This document shows, piece by piece, positions 23,141 through 32,559 of a DNA stretch of 33,812 bases; position 1 is the stretch's first letter; the number at the start of each line of letters is the position of its first letter. The position numbers and the translations under genes were made by a program. This DNA is from an uncultured Clostridia bacterium (GTDB lineage Bacteria; Bacillota; Clostridia; Christensenellales; UBA1242), in assembly GCA_944381195.1 (NCBI GenBank), contig CALWKH010000003.1:1-33812 (forward strand), read 5' to 3'. Below the pieces are notes generated by a model. The model saw nothing but the letters and a program-made list of their open reading frames with translations, searched no databases and had not been told where the DNA came from.

Positions 23141-24460
23141 TTATTTCAAGAAGCCACGATAGTTTTTAGCAAGAAGTTGAGCGTTAAGTTGCTTGTCAAA
23201 TTCAAGAGCAACACTAACAACAATTAAAAGTCCCGTTACAGTGAATGCGTTAACCAAACTGCCACTTACTATTGTTCCCTGTGGAACAAGTGAAAGTGCC
23301 ACTGTTGGAACAACAAAGATGAGTGCTAAATAGGTTGCGCCAAAGAAAGTTATTCTTCTGGAAATTTTCTTTAAATAATCAGTGGTTGGTTTACCCGCAC
23401 GAATTCCTGGAATGAACCCACCGTTTTGTTGCAAGGTTCTGCTGACTTCTTCTGGATTAAATGTTATTTGAGCATAGAAATATGTGAAGAAGAATATTAA
23501 CAGTGCATTAACAAGGAAATAGATTACTGTTCCTGTTCCAAGCCAATCTTGCCACCAATCATAGAAAGCGTTTCCATCGGTTACACCAACAAGTTGCATT
23601 ATAAGTTGAGGGAATGCAACAAGCGCTGTTGCAAAGATGATCGGAAGAACACCGCTTCCGTTAACTTTGATTGGAATGTAGGTTGATTGTCCACCATACA
23701 TTTTTCGCCCTTTAATTTGCTTTGCATAGTTCACAGGAATTTTTCTTTCTGCAAGGTCAACAAATACAATAAGAGCAAACACGATAAACAGCATTGCTGC
23801 AAAGATTAAAATTGTCCAAAGTCCATCAAGGTTGTCAGCACTAAGTCCTGTAAAAGCGTTTAAAACTGCGTTTCCAGCACTACAAATGATACCAACAAAA
23901 ATGAGTAAACTTACACCGTTTCCAATGCCAAGGTCAGTGATTTTTTCACCAAGCCAAAGTGTGAACATTGAACCTGCCACCAAAACAAGCACAATGACTG
24001 CAGATACAACCCAACCTGGAACAGAACTGCTGAGCGCAGATTCATTGATCGTTCCACTTGCTGAGAATGTTAACACAATTGCGATTGCTTGAATTAAAGC
24101 AAAAATAAGTGCTGTTATTCTGGTGTAGAAAGTTATTTTTCTTCTGCCTTCCTCCCCTGCTTTGCTGAGTCTTTCAAGTGCAGGAATTGCAACTGTTAAA
24201 AGTTGAATGATGATTGATGCAGAGATATATGGAATCACTCCCAGGGCGAGCAAAGAACCATTCGCAAGCGCTCCACCCGTTACTGAACTTAGAAGTGACA
24301 AAAAGTCACTACCAGAAACAGATTCGTTGAACGCTGCAAGGTCAAGCCCCGGAATCGGCAACCAACAGCCGATGCGGTATATAAAGAGTATTCCAAGTGT
24401 TATAAGAATTTTTTTGCGCAAATCTTTTGACTTAAACGCTTGAACTAATGTTTGAAACAT
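23141..24460 (-). CDS. secY: Protein translocase subunit SecY
   Basis: A 439-residue, ten-helix core of the Sec channel that moves proteins across or into the cytoplasmic membrane. The N-terminal LRKKILITLG helix, the plug region after TM1 (GLDLAAFNE), and the cytoplasmic loops with LTKAGEEGRRKITFYTR-like and GGFIPGIRAGKPT segments are seen. Full length. The start ATG overlaps the rplO stop (TAATG), so it is coupled to L15. The gap to adk is 46 nt. Confidence 0.98.
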   Translation of the reverse strand: MFQTLVQAFKSKDLRKKILITLGILFIYRIGCWLPIPGLDLAAFNESVSGSDFLSLLSSVTGGALANGSLLALGVIPYISASIIIQLLTVAIPALERLSKAGEEGRRKITFYTRITALIFALIQAIAIVLTFSASGTINESALSSSVPGWVVSAVIVLVLVAGSMFTLWLGEKITDLGIGNGVSLLIFVGIICSAGNAVLNAFTGLSADNLDGLWTILIFAAMLFIVFALIVFVDLAERKIPVNYAKQIKGRKMYGGQSTYIPIKVNGSGVLPIIFATALVAFPQLIMQLVGVTDGNAFYDWWQDWLGTGTVIYFLVNALLIFFFTYFYAQITFNPEEVSRTLQQNGGFIPGIRAGKPTTDYLKKISRRITFFGATYLALIFVVPTVALSLVPQGTIVSGSLVNAFTVTGLLIVVSVALEFDKQLNAQLLAKNYRGFLK

Positions 24461-24903
24461 TATGCCTCCTCAGTCTTTCCACCGGCTTTTTCAATTTTCT
24501 TAACTGCCGTTTTGGAGAATTTATTTGCTTTAACGGTTAACTTCTTAGATAATTTTCCATTTCCAAGAACTTTTAAACCGCTTTTTTCAATTTTTCCAAT
24601 TATTCTCTTTTCCTTAAGAAGTTCTGCTGTAACAACTGTGCCATCTTCGAAAACTTCCAAGTCCTCAACATTTATGATTGAGAACACATCACCATAAGGG
24701 TTGTTGAAACCTCTTTTTGGCAAACGGCGAATAAGGGACATTTGTCCACCTTCAAACAAAGGACGAGTTCCTCCGCCAGAACGCTTGTTTTGACCATTCT
24801 CTCCGCGACCAGAGGTTTTACCTCTGCCACTGCCAAGACCACGACCAACACGTTTCACACCTTTCTTAGAATTTGGTGCAGGGTTAAGTTCATGAATATT
24901 CAT
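24460..24903 (-). CDS. rplO: 50S ribosomal protein L15
   Basis: A 147-residue protein. The extended basic N terminus is glycine-rich ([20 protein letters not shown] and on) and threads into 23S rRNA. The globular C-terminal part ends with a Lys/Ala-rich helix and EEA. Full length. The terminal codons GAG GCA TAA overlap the secY start by one base. Confidence 0.97.
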   Translation of the reverse strand: MNIHELNPAPNSKKGVKRVGRGLGSGRGKTSGRGENGQNKRSGGGTRPLFEGGQMSLIRRLPKRGFNNPYGDVFSIINVEDLEVFEDGTVVTAELLKEKRIIGKIEKSGLKVLGNGKLSKKLTVKANKFSKTAVKKIEKAGGKTEEA

Positions 24904-24915
24904 AATGTCGTCCTC

Positions 24916-25137
24916 CTATTCTTCCACCTTCACCAAGTGTTTAACAACTTCAATCATGCCACGAATTGCTTCGTTGTCTGGCATAACCTTTGTTTTGTTT
25001 ATTTTGTTTAAACCCAAAGCCTTCATTGTTGCCTTTTGCTTTGGATTACAACAAATAACACTGTGAATTTGTGTGATTTTTATTGTTTTTCCACCTTTTG
25101 TGGCTTTTTTAGGAGTGTTTGTTTTACTTGTTTCCAT
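24916..25137 (-). CDS. rpmD: 50S ribosomal protein L30
   Basis: A 73-residue protein. The L30 core starts at about residue 18 (KTIKITQIHSVICCNPKQKA) and ends in a VIKHLVKVEE-like helix. An extra polar N-terminal segment of about 15 residues (Thr/Lys-rich) precedes it, since L30 is usually about 60 long. AGGAGG seven bases before the ATG supports this longer start. It lies between rpsE and rplO as usual. Confidence 0.95.
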   Translation of the reverse strand: METSKTNTPKKATKGGKTIKITQIHSVICCNPKQKATMKALGLNKINKTKVMPDNEAIRGMIEVVKHLVKVEE

Positions 25138-25148
25138 AAAAATACCTC

Positions 25149-25790
25149 CTATAAGTCTTCCGTGGTCTTGCCACGAAGTTTAGCAACTTCATCTTTTGTG
25201 CGCATTGCCTTTAATGCGTTAAAAGTTGCTCTTACTATGTTGATTTTGTTGTTGCTTCCCTGTCTTTTTGCTGTGATATCTTTAATTCCAGCAAGTTCCA
25301 AAACTGGACGAGCAGCACCACCAGCAATAACTCCTGTTCCCTGCTTTGCTGGGATAAGACGAATTACGCTTGCGCCATATTTCATTGTTATTGCGTGTGG
25401 AATTGTTGTGTTATCAATTGAAACAGTTATCATGTTTTTCTTGGCTGAGTTGAAGCCTTTTTCAATTGCATTGGTTGCTTCACGAGCCTTTCCTGTTCCA
25501 ATTCCAACACGACCTTTTTTATCTCCAACAACACAAAGTGCGCTGAAACTTTGAACACGGCCACCTTGTACTGTTTTTTGAACGGAGCGAATGTCTACCA
25601 TTCTCTTTTCAAACTCATCAGCCTCACGTGGTGGTCTGTCTGAACGAGGGCGTCTGTTTTTGTCAAACTTTCCGCCACGGCGTTCATTTTTGCCTTTTTG
25701 CTCTGGCTTTTCTGCTGTTTGAGCGCTTTCAGTGTTAACATCTGCGCTAACTTCTGCTGAAACTTCATTTTCTTTTACTTCTTCTGCCAT
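25149..25790 (-). CDS. rpsE: 30S ribosomal protein S5 with acidic-basic N-terminal extension
   Basis: A 213-residue protein at the mRNA entry side, important for accuracy. The double-stranded-RNA-binding half begins near residue 60 (FEKRMVDIRSVQKTVQGGR), followed by VVGDKKGRVGIGTGKA and the second domain with GGAARPVLELAGIKD. The first ~58 residues are extra: an acidic Glu/Ala/Val part, then a basic Arg/Lys/Asp part. AGGGGG precedes the first ATG, and no better internal start is visible, so the extension is probably translated. Confidence 0.96.
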   Translation of the reverse strand: MAEEVKENEVSAEVSADVNTESAQTAEKPEQKGKNERRGGKFDKNRRPRSDRPPREADEFEKRMVDIRSVQKTVQGGRVQSFSALCVVGDKKGRVGIGTGKAREATNAIEKGFNSAKKNMITVSIDNTTIPHAITMKYGASVIRLIPAKQGTGVIAGGAARPVLELAGIKDITAKRQGSNNKINIVRATFNALKAMRTKDEVAKLRGKTTEDL

Positions 25791-25799
25791 AATATCCCC

Positions 25800-26168
25800 C
25801 TAAAACTTTAATCCAGCAGCTCTTGCGCTATCTGTTAATTTTTTAACTCGACCTGTGTAGAGATATCGTCTACGGTCACAAACAACCGTTTCAATACCTT
25901 TTTTTAATGCTCTTTTTTCAATTTTTGTTCCAACGATTTCTGCTTGTTCTACTTTTGTTTTTCCTTCAACTTTTGATTTTAAATCTTTTTCAAGTGAAGA
26001 AGCACTCACAAGAGTTACACCCTTTTCATCGTCAATGATTTGAGCATAGATGTTGCTCACACTACGGTAAATACATAAACGAGGGCGTGCTTGTGTTCCG
26101 CTGACAGTCTTGCGAACTCTTGTGTGTCTGCGTTGGCGTTCTTTATTTTTGTCAATTTTTGTTATCAT
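25800..26168 (-). CDS. rplR: 50S ribosomal protein L18
   Basis: A 122-residue 5S rRNA-binding protein of the central protuberance. Markers are the basic N terminus with [20 protein letters not shown], the [16 protein letters not shown] strands and the end [20 protein letters not shown] followed by AAGLKF. Full length. It sits 19 nt after rplF and 9 nt before rpsE. Confidence 0.97.
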   Translation of the reverse strand: MITKIDKNKERQRRHTRVRKTVSGTQARPRLCIYRSVSNIYAQIIDDEKGVTLVSASSLEKDLKSKVEGKTKVEQAEIVGTKIEKRALKKGIETVVCDRRRYLYTGRVKKLTDSARAAGLKF

Positions 26169-26187
26169 TTTTCACTTTCCTCCTTTA

Positions 26188-26730
26188 TTATTTACCTGCT
26201 TTTTTGCCTTCTTTCTTGATTACAACTTCATCAGAATATCTAATTCCATATGCGTGATAAGGCTCGACTGGTCTTAACGCACGAATGTTTGCAGCCATTT
26301 GTCCAACAGCCTCTTTGCTGATACCTTCAACCTTGATTTCAAGTGGAGAAGGACAACTTAGAGTGATGTTTTCCATTGGATGAACAAACACTGGGTGACT
26401 TAGTCCAAGGTTAAGTTCAATGTCTTGTCCTTTTTGAGTTGCTTTATAACCAACACCATTGATGACAAGTGTCTTGCTGTAGCCTTGTGTAAGTCCTGTA
26501 ATCATATTATTAATTAATGTGCGATATAGGCCATGCATACTGTTTGCTTCTGTTGTTTCCTTAACAGGTGTTAATGTAACAACGCCATCTTCAACCTTAA
26601 CATTTATAAGTTTGCTTACTGGTTGAACAAGTTTGCCTTTCGCACCTTCAACAGTAACTGTGTTGTGTTCATCAACACTGACAGTTATTCCTGCTGGTAT
26701 GTTAATGGGTTTCTTTCCTATTCTTGACAT
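26188..26730 (-). CDS. rplF: 50S ribosomal protein L6
   Basis: A 180-residue protein with two similar domains near the factor-binding site. It starts MSRIGKKPINIPAGI. The second domain carries the C-terminal signature ANIRALRPVEPYHAYGIRY, slightly altered from P-PEPYKGKGIRY: here YHAYG replaces YKGKG. Full length. Standard position between rpsH and rplR. Confidence 0.97.
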   Translation of the reverse strand: MSRIGKKPINIPAGITVSVDEHNTVTVEGAKGKLVQPVSKLINVKVEDGVVTLTPVKETTEANSMHGLYRTLINNMITGLTQGYSKTLVINGVGYKATQKGQDIELNLGLSHPVFVHPMENITLSCPSPLEIKVEGISKEAVGQMAANIRALRPVEPYHAYGIRYSDEVVIKKEGKKAGK

Positions 26731-26739
26731 AATAGCCTC

Positions 26740-27138
26740 CTACCACACATAAGCCAGCACTTCGCCACCAACATTGTTGGCTCTTGCCTGCTTATCTGTC
26801 ATTATTCCTTTGCTTGTTGAAATGATTGCAATTCCAAGTCCACTTAAAACTTTTGGAAGTGTGTTTACACTTGCATAGATTCTAAGTCCTGGCTTTGAAA
26901 TTCTTTTAAGCCCTGAAATTACATAATTAGCAGAAGGAGATTCTTTTAAAGTTATGTGAATCATTTTTTCAACGCCTTCTCCAACAACTTCAAAATCTGT
27001 GATGTAACCTTCATCTTTAAGAATTTGAGCAATTGAAGTTTTTACCTTGCTAACTGGAACATCAACTGTTAGGTGTTTTGCACCAATTGCGTTTCTTATT
27101 CTTGTTAGCATATCTGAAATAACATCTGTAACTACCAT
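26740..27138 (-). CDS. rpsH: 30S ribosomal protein S8
   Basis: A 132-residue primary binder of the 16S central domain. It starts [17 protein letters not shown]. The C-terminal signature appears as [31 protein letters not shown]. In E. coli S8 is the translational repressor of the spc operon. No equivalent target is obvious here. Full length, with 9-nt gaps on both sides. Confidence 0.97.
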   Translation of the reverse strand: MVVTDVISDMLTRIRNAIGAKHLTVDVPVSKVKTSIAQILKDEGYITDFEVVGEGVEKMIHITLKESPSANYVISGLKRISKPGLRIYASVNTLPKVLSGLGIAIISTSKGIMTDKQARANNVGGEVLAYVW

Positions 27139-27147
27139 TTTATCCTC

Positions 27148-27333
27148 CTACCAACTAGCCTTTTTAACACCAGGGATTTCTCCACGGTAAGCCATTTCTC
27201 TAAAACAAATACGGCAAATTCCATATTTCTTTAGGACAGCGTGAGGTCTTCCACAAACTTTGCAACGAGTGTATTCACGGGTTGAAAACTTTTGTGGTTT
27301 TTGTTGTTTTAAAACTAATGCTTTTCTTGCCAT
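27148..27333 (-). CDS. rpsN: 30S ribosomal protein S14, zinc type (S14Z)
   Basis: A 61-residue short form of S14 in the 30S head. The zinc ribbon is complete: Cys24, Cys27, Cys40 and Cys43. The end [11 protein letters not shown] is the family signature. This form is typical of Bacillota. A zinc-free long S14 paralogue, if present, would lie elsewhere. The gaps on either side are 9 nt. Confidence 0.97.
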   Translation of the reverse strand: MARKALVLKQQKPQKFSTREYTRCKVCGRPHAVLKKYGICRICFREMAYRGEIPGVKKASW

Positions 27334-27342
27334 ATTATCCTC

Positions 27343-27921
27343 CTACGCCTTCTTGAAAGGCATTCCAAGTTCTGTGAGCAATGCCTTTGCCTCATTGTCT
27401 GTTTTTGCTGTGGTTACGATACAAATATCAAAACCACGAACTTTCTCAATTTTATCATAGTCAATTTCAGGGAATATGAGTTGTTCTTTTACGCCCATTG
27501 CAAAATTGCCTTTTCCGTCAAACGACTTTGGAGAAATTCCACGGAAGTCGCGAACTCTTGGAAGAGCAATTGAAATCAAACGGTCCAAAAACTCCCACAT
27601 TGTGTTTCCACGCAAAGTAACCTTTGCTCCAATTTTCATTCCTTCACGAAGTTTAAAGTTTGCAACTGCTTTTTTTGCTGTTGTAACAAGTGGTCTTTGA
27701 CCTGTGATCAATGCAAGTTCATCAACTGCTTGATTAAAACTTTTTGAGTTGTCTTTTACATCTCCAAGCCCTGCATTAACAACAATTTTTTCAATTGCTG
27801 GAACTTCGTTGATGTTTTTATAGTTAAACTCTTTTTTAAGTGCAGGAACAACACTTTCCTTGTAGAAAACCTCTAGGCGAGTTTTGTTTCCTTTTGCTTC
27901 AACTTTGTTTTGTTTTTCCAC
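27343..27921 (-). CDS. rplE: 50S ribosomal protein L5
   Basis: A 192-residue protein that binds 5S rRNA and contacts S13 and P-site tRNA. Markers are [20 protein letters not shown], the [20 protein letters not shown] segment and [10 protein letters not shown]. The start codon is GTG, with GGAGG seven bases upstream. The N terminus has about 12 extra polar residues. Standard position between rplX and rpsN. Confidence 0.97.
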   Translation of the reverse strand: MEKQNKVEAKGNKTRLEVFYKESVVPALKKEFNYKNINEVPAIEKIVVNAGLGDVKDNSKSFNQAVDELALITGQRPLVTTAKKAVANFKLREGMKIGAKVTLRGNTMWEFLDRLISIALPRVRDFRGISPKSFDGKGNFAMGVKEQLIFPEIDYDKIEKVRGFDICIVTTAKTDNEAKALLTELGMPFKKA

Positions 27922-27936
27922 TTTTATTCCTCCAAA

Positions 27937-28461
27937 CTATTTACCTGTTGACTTTGCTTGAGGTGTTTTTCTTTTAGTAGTTGCTGTGTCGACCTTGGCT
28001 TTTTGTGCCACAGCGGTTTTCTTAACTGATTCTTTCTTTGCTCTCACTGGAGTTTTTTCAGTAACAGGTTCTGCCTTTGCTTCTTTTGCTGTTTCTTTTG
28101 CTGCCTTTTCCTTTGATGCTGGCTTATCTTTTACTCTCTTTTCTCCATCCATGAAAGCGCCACATTTTTTACAAGCACGGTGTTTAATGCCTTTTTCATC
28201 AAACTTTTGAGCAATTCTTGTTGCTTTGCCACAACTTGGGCAAATGATTTGCACATTGCTGATGTCAATTGGGGCTTCTTCTTTTTTGATTCCGCCCTTG
28301 TCGTTTTGTGAACGAGGCTTTCTGTGTTTGCTTACAATGTTGACATTTGCAACTGTAACACGGCCCTTGTGTCTGTTGCAAGCGGTTATCTTACCGGTTT
28401 TTCCTTTATCTTTTCCAGCAATCACCAAAACGGTATCGCCTTTCTTTAATTCTGTGTTCAT
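27937..28461 (-). CDS. rplX: 50S ribosomal protein L24 with zinc ribbon and long basic tail
   Basis: A 174-residue early assembly protein; the family is usually about 100-110 long. The KOW domain is at the N terminus (KKGDTVLVIAGKDKGKTGKI), followed by a zinc ribbon Cys74, Cys77, Cys97 and Cys100. From about residue 108 to the end runs a low-complexity tail rich in Lys, Ala, Thr and Glu. The tail is in frame and ends before a normal SD for rplE, so it seems real. Confidence 0.96.
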   Translation of the reverse strand: MNTELKKGDTVLVIAGKDKGKTGKITACNRHKGRVTVANVNIVSKHRKPRSQNDKGGIKKEEAPIDISNVQIICPSCGKATRIAQKFDEKGIKHRACKKCGAFMDGEKRVKDKPASKEKAAKETAKEAKAEPVTEKTPVRAKKESVKKTAVAQKAKVDTATTKRKTPQAKSTGK

Positions 28462-28472
28462 ATTTTATCTCC

Positions 28473-28841
28473 TTATAGCACTTCGTTTGCAAGAGATACA
28501 ATCTTCATATATCCCTTGTCACGAAGTTCTCTTGCGATAGGGCCAAACACACGAGTTCCTTTTGGTTGTTTATCTTTGTCGATAATCACACAAGCATTAT
28601 CATCAAATCTAATGCTACTTCCATCTGGGCGACGAACACCACGAGATGAACGAACAATAACTGCCTTCACAACATCACCCTTCTTAACGCTTCCGCCAGG
28701 AATTGCTGATTTAACTGTTCCAACAATTATGTCGCCAATGTTTCCAAATTTTCTAAAAGAACCACCCAAAACACGAATGCACATTAAAACTTTTGCACCT
28801 GTGTTGTCGGCAACTTTTAGTTTTGATTGAGGCATTATCAT
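28473..28841 (-). CDS. rplN: 50S ribosomal protein L14
   Basis: A 122-residue protein at the subunit interface. It starts [20 protein letters not shown] and contains the signature [20 protein letters not shown]. Full length. AGGAG stands nine bases before the first ATG; a second ATG two codons later is too far from it. Standard place between rpsQ and rplX. Confidence 0.97.
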   Translation of the reverse strand: MIMPQSKLKVADNTGAKVLMCIRVLGGSFRKFGNIGDIIVGTVKSAIPGGSVKKGDVVKAVIVRSSRGVRRPDGSSIRFDDNACVIIDKDKQPKGTRVFGPIARELRDKGYMKIVSLANEVL

Positions 28842-28859
28842 AATGTATTACTCCTTTGA

Positions 28860-29120
28860 TTACTTCGCTTTTTCAATTATTTTCACCAATCTGAAGTATT
28901 TGTCTTTAGAAAGGTGACGAGTTTCAGTGATTTCGACCTTATCACCAACATTGCACTCATTGTTTTCATCGTGAACTTTGAATTTTTTGGTTGTTTTTAC
29001 AATCTTTTTATATAAAGGGTGGCGAACATTGTCTGCAACTGCAACAACAATTGTTTTATCCATAGCGGTGCTAACCACTGTGCCCACTCTTGTCTTTCTG
29101 AGATTTCTTTGTGTTTCCAT
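28860..29120 (-). CDS. rpsQ: 30S ribosomal protein S17
   Basis: An 86-residue OB-fold protein of the 30S body. It starts [20 protein letters not shown]. The S17 signature [19 protein letters not shown] is near the end. Full length. It lies 14 nt after rpmC and 18 nt before rplN. Confidence 0.97.
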   Translation of the reverse strand: METQRNLRKTRVGTVVSTAMDKTIVVAVADNVRHPLYKKIVKTTKKFKVHDENNECNVGDKVEITETRHLSKDKYFRLVKIIEKAK

Positions 29121-29134
29121 TATTTCGCTCCCCC

Positions 29135-29341
29135 TTATTCAGCCTTTTTCTCTTTTAATTCTCGTTCTCTCAAAGTTGTTAGCACCCTTGCAATGTCTTT
29201 TTTAACGGTGTTTAACATCATTGGATTTGTAAGTTGTCCTGTTGCATGAGAGAAACGAAGGTTGAAATGTTCGGTTTTAAGTTCTTTGAGTTTGCTGACA
29301 AGTTCGTCATTGGTCATATCCTTAAATTCCTTGGACTTCAT
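29135..29341 (-). CDS. rpmC: 50S ribosomal protein L29
   Basis: A 68-residue two-helix protein near the exit tunnel, where trigger factor and SRP dock. Markers are the start [20 protein letters not shown] and the [16 protein letters not shown] turn, followed by a [15 protein letters not shown] helix. Its ATG overlaps the rplP stop by one base, with the SD GGAGGGGA inside the rplP end. Confidence 0.97.
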   Translation of the reverse strand: MKSKEFKDMTNDELVSKLKELKTEHFNLRFSHATGQLTNPMMLNTVKKDIARVLTTLRERELKEKKAE

Positions 29342-29841
29342 TATTGTTCCCCTCCTTCTTGCTTGGTTTCAACTTTTGTTTCTGCTTCGGTTACCTTTTT
29401 GCCTGCAAGGCGAGCATCAACTTCTTTGTCAAGTGCTTCTTTTGTGTAGAACTTTGTCTTGATTGGAAGTTTGTGACTTGCAAGTCTCAGTGCTTCACGA
29501 GCAACAGCTTCCGAAACGCCCGCAATTTCAAACATAACTCGACCTGGTTTTACAACTGCAACCCAGCCTTCAAGGTTTCCCTTTCCTTTACCCATACGGG
29601 TTTCAAGAGGCTTTTTGGTGTATGATTTGTGTGGGAAAATCTTTATCCAAACTTTTCCAACACGGCTCATATATCTTGTCATTGCAACACGAGTTGCCTC
29701 AATTTGATTAGATTTAATCCAACCAGATTCAAGAGCAACAAGTCCATATTCACCATAAGAAATTCTGTTGCCACGAGTTTCTGCGCCCTTCATTCTTCCA
29801 CGTTGCATTTTTCTAAATTTAGTTTTCTTTGGCATTAACAT
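29341..29841 (-). CDS. rplP: 50S ribosomal protein L16
   Basis: A 166-residue protein that helps position tRNA in the A and P sites. Markers are [16 protein letters not shown] at the start, the signature [19 protein letters not shown], and [14 protein letters not shown]-terminal addition of about 20 polar residues ends in QEGGEQ, whose codons form the rpmC Shine-Dalgarno site. The first ATG overlaps the rpsC stop (TAATG); a second ATG two codons later is possible. Confidence 0.97.
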   Translation of the reverse strand: MLMPKKTKFRKMQRGRMKGAETRGNRISYGEYGLVALESGWIKSNQIEATRVAMTRYMSRVGKVWIKIFPHKSYTKKPLETRMGKGKGNLEGWVAVVKPGRVMFEIAGVSEAVAREALRLASHKLPIKTKFYTKEALDKEVDARLAGKKVTEAETKVETKQEGGEQ

Positions 29842-30515
29842 TACTGCTCACCCCCTTGTTTTGAGGTTGATTTTTTGTCTAGGACTTCACCCTTGTAAAT
29901 CCAAACCTTAACACCAAGAACACCATAGGTTGTGTGTGCTTCAACAAAGCCATAGTCTATGTTTGCTCTTAATGTGTGAAGTGGAACTGAACCTTGTGCA
30001 AACTTTTCACTTCTTGCCATTTCTGCACCGTTGATTCTTCCATTTACCACAATTTTACAACCAAGAGCGCCAGTTTTCATTACCTTTTGAAGAGCCATTT
30101 TGATTGCTCTTTTAACAAGAACACGCTTTTCAATTTGGCTTGCAATGCTTTGTGCAACAACTGTTGCGTCAAGGTCTGGCACTTTGATTTCTTTTATGTT
30201 TATGGAAACTTGCTTTCCAGTAACAATTTTGTCTAGACTCTTTTTAAGAGCTTCAATTCCAGCACCCTTTTGACCAATAATAACTCCTGGTCTTGCGGTG
30301 AAAACATTAACAACAATTTTGCCATTAACACCCTGTGTTCTCTCGATAACAACGCGAGAAACAGATGCGTCTTTATATTGTTTTTTGATAAACTCACGAA
30401 TCTTGTTGTCTTCAACAAGGTTGTTTGCAAAGTCTTTCTTGTCTGCATACCAAGTTGCATCCCAAGGCTTAACAATGCCAACTCTTAATCCGTGAGGACT
30501 TACTTTTTGCCCCAT
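29841..30515 (-). CDS. rpsC: 30S ribosomal protein S3
   Basis: A 224-residue protein at the mRNA entry channel. It starts [20 protein letters not shown]. The KH domain has the [16 protein letters not shown] loop, and the C-terminal domain contains [20 protein letters not shown]. Full length. The last codons (KQGGEQ) make the SD for rplP. The start lies one base after the rplV stop. Confidence 0.97.
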   Translation of the reverse strand: MGQKVSPHGLRVGIVKPWDATWYADKKDFANNLVEDNKIREFIKKQYKDASVSRVVIERTQGVNGKIVVNVFTARPGVIIGQKGAGIEALKKSLDKIVTGKQVSINIKEIKVPDLDATVVAQSIASQIEKRVLVKRAIKMALQKVMKTGALGCKIVVNGRINGAEMARSEKFAQGSVPLHTLRANIDYGFVEAHTTYGVLGVKVWIYKGEVLDKKSTSKQGGEQ

Positions 30516-30516
30516 A

Positions 30517-31122
30517 TTATTTCTCGCCTCCTTCTTGCGTTTTATCTTTCTTTGTTTTCACAGTTTTGTCTGCTGATTTTTTTGTTGTGGTTGTTGATGC
30601 CACTTTTTTTGTCTCTGTTTTTGCTGGTTTTGTTGTTTTTGTTGTTTTTGCTTCTGCCTTTTCTTCTTGTTTTACTTCTGCTTGTTTAACTTCGGCTTCT
30701 GCTTTTTTGGTTGCCTTTTTTACAGGCATATCATCATCTTTTTTCTCATCTAAGATGATTTTGATGTGACTTGTTCTTTTCTTAATTATGTCAGCACTTC
30801 CGTGTGAACGATACCAATATCTCTTCATTGTCATGCCTTCGTTTGCATAACATTCAGCAACATATAGGTCATTTTTGCTGAGGTTTTGGTTGTTCTCTGC
30901 ATTTGCACCAGCACTTTCAAGAACTTTAATGATTGCTTCGCTTGCACGCTTTTGAGTGTTTTGCAAAATTCCCAAAGCGGTGAAGTAATCTTTTCCACGA
31001 ATTAAGTCAAGCACAACACGAACTTTTGGTGGACTTATTCTAATGTATTTTGCAAGTGCTTGTGGACGATTGTCCTTTTCAGCAATGCGTTTTGCTGTTT
31101 TTTCTTTCATTCTCTTTGCCAT
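30517..31122 (-). CDS. rplV: 50S ribosomal protein L22 with long charged C-terminal tail
   Basis: A 201-residue protein lining the exit tunnel; the family is usually 110-120 long. The core spans residues 18-126, with ALAKYIRISPPKVRVVLDLI at the start and the loop segment RYWYRSHGSADIIKKRTSHI. From about 127 on there is a tail of Lys, Ala, Glu and Thr with no globular pattern. The final QEGGEK codons contain GGAGG for rpsC. The tail is in frame with normal flanks. Confidence 0.96.
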   Translation of the reverse strand: MAKRMKEKTAKRIAEKDNRPQALAKYIRISPPKVRVVLDLIRGKDYFTALGILQNTQKRASEAIIKVLESAGANAENNQNLSKNDLYVAECYANEGMTMKRYWYRSHGSADIIKKRTSHIKIILDEKKDDDMPVKKATKKAEAEVKQAEVKQEEKAEAKTTKTTKPAKTETKKVASTTTTKKSADKTVKTKKDKTQEGGEK

Positions 31123-31135
31123 AACAACACCTCAC

Positions 31136-31417
31136 CTAGTTTGATTTTCCAGCAACTTTTGAGCCGGAGTGTCCTTTGAACAAACGAGTTGGAGCAAATT
31201 CTCCAAGTTTGTGTCCAACCATTTCAACTGAACAATAAACAGGAATGAATTTACGACCATTGTGAACCTGAACAGTGTGTCCAACAAAATCTGGATAGAT
31301 TGTTGAAGAACGAGACCAAGTTTTAACTGGCTTCTTTTCGTTTGCTTCATTCATTTTTTGAATTCTTGACATCAAACGCGCTTCTACATATGGCTTTTTC
31401 TTTAAACTTTTACTCAT
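31136..31417 (-). CDS. rpsS: 30S ribosomal protein S19
   Basis: A 93-residue head protein that pairs with S13. It starts [20 protein letters not shown]. The family signature [26 protein letters not shown] is complete in its key residues. Full length. Gap of 9 nt to rplB and 13 nt to rplV. Confidence 0.97.
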   Translation of the reverse strand: MSKSLKKKPYVEARLMSRIQKMNEANEKKPVKTWSRSSTIYPDFVGHTVQVHNGRKFIPVYCSVEMVGHKLGEFAPTRLFKGHSGSKVAGKSN

Positions 31418-31426
31418 AATTTACTC

Positions 31427-32254
31427 CTAGTTTGCTCTCTTAATTATCATTCTACTGCTTGGCTTACGCTTGTTGCGTGTTTTCTTTCCAAGAGTTGGTT
31501 TACCCCAAGGTGTGCTAGGGCTTGGTCGACCGATTGGCGCTTTCGATTCACCACCACCATGTGGGTGGTCAACAGGGTTCATAACACTACCACGAACGGT
31601 TGGTCTTATGCCCTTGTAACGATTGATTCCCGCCTTTCCAATTTTTACAAGTTCGTGGTCAATATTGCCCACTTGTCCGATTGTTGCACGACATTTTGAT
31701 GAAACCATGCGCATTTCCCCACTTGGAAGTTCGATGGTTGCATGAGTTCCTTCTTTTGCAACAAGTCTTGCAGAATTTCCTGCACTGCGAACCATTTGTC
31801 CGCCTTTTCCTGGTTGAAATTCAATGTTGTGAATAACAGTTCCAACTGGCATATCTGCCATTGCCATTGCGTTTCCAACTTTGATTTCACTTCCTGCGCC
31901 ACTTTGAACAATTTGACCAACTGTTAAGCCAAGTGGTGCAAGAATGTATCTCTTTTCACCGTCAGCATAGTGCAAAAGCGCTATGTATGCACTGCGGTTT
32001 GGGTCATATTCAATGCTTGCAACTTTTGCTGGAACACCATCTTTGTTTCTTTTGAAGTCAATCACACGATATTTTCTTCTAACTCCGCCACCTTGATGAC
32101 GAACAGTGATTCTGCCTTGATTGTTGCGCCCAGCCTTGCTGTTAACTGTTCTAAGAAGGCTTGCTTCTGGCTTATCTGTTGTGATTTCTTCAAATGTTGG
32201 TCTAACCATATGACGCATAGAAGGTGTGATTGGTCTATATCTTTTAACTGCCAT
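31427..32254 (-). CDS. rplB: 50S ribosomal protein L2
   Basis: A 275-residue protein next to the peptidyl-transferase centre, needed for subunit joining. It starts [16 protein letters not shown]. The catalytic-centre signature is near the end, with [14 protein letters not shown]. The basic C terminus is [18 protein letters not shown]. Full length, with 11 nt to rplW upstream. Confidence 0.98.
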   Translation of the reverse strand: MAVKRYRPITPSMRHMVRPTFEEITTDKPEASLLRTVNSKAGRNNQGRITVRHQGGGVRRKYRVIDFKRNKDGVPAKVASIEYDPNRSAYIALLHYADGEKRYILAPLGLTVGQIVQSGAGSEIKVGNAMAMADMPVGTVIHNIEFQPGKGGQMVRSAGNSARLVAKEGTHATIELPSGEMRMVSSKCRATIGQVGNIDHELVKIGKAGINRYKGIRPTVRGSVMNPVDHPHGGGESKAPIGRPSPSTPWGKPTLGKKTRNKRKPSSRMIIKRAN

Positions 32255-32265
32255 TTTTATACCTC

Positions 32266-32559
32266 CTATGATAAGCTCTCAAAGAATGCTATTGGCTTGC
32301 TGTCTTTCTTTAAGGTTACAATTGCCTTTTTGATTGAACTTGTATAGCCACTAACTCTTCCGTGACGCTTTTTTGGTTTTTTTGCTGTGATTGAAGTGTT
32401 TACGCTGTCAACTTGAACGCCAAACATTTCTTCAACTGCGAGTTTGATTTGTTCTTTTGTGGAGTTCTTGTCCACTACGAACCAATATTTTTTTGCTTTT
32501 ATATCAGAGTATGCTTTTTCTGATAATAAAGGTTTTATGATAATTCTATTTGCTTCCAT
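32266..32559 (-). CDS. rplW: 50S ribosomal protein L23
   Basis: A 97-residue protein at the exit-tunnel rim, docking site for trigger factor and SRP. It starts [19 protein letters not shown]. The family segment with [15 protein letters not shown] is present. It overlaps the end of rplD by 14 nt. Its SD AGGAGG lies nine bases upstream inside rplD, which indicates coupled translation. Confidence 0.96.
   Translation of the reverse strand: MEANRIIIKPLLSEKAYSDIKAKKYWFVVDKNSTKEQIKLAVEEMFGVQVDSVNTSITAKKPKKRHGRVSGYTSSIKKAIVTLKKDSKPIAFFESLS

Noticed and set aside
27937-31122. Frameshifts or gene fusions as the cause of the long L22 and L24 tails
   Set aside because: The tails stay in frame, keep the same codon style and end at normal Shine-Dalgarno sites for the next genes.
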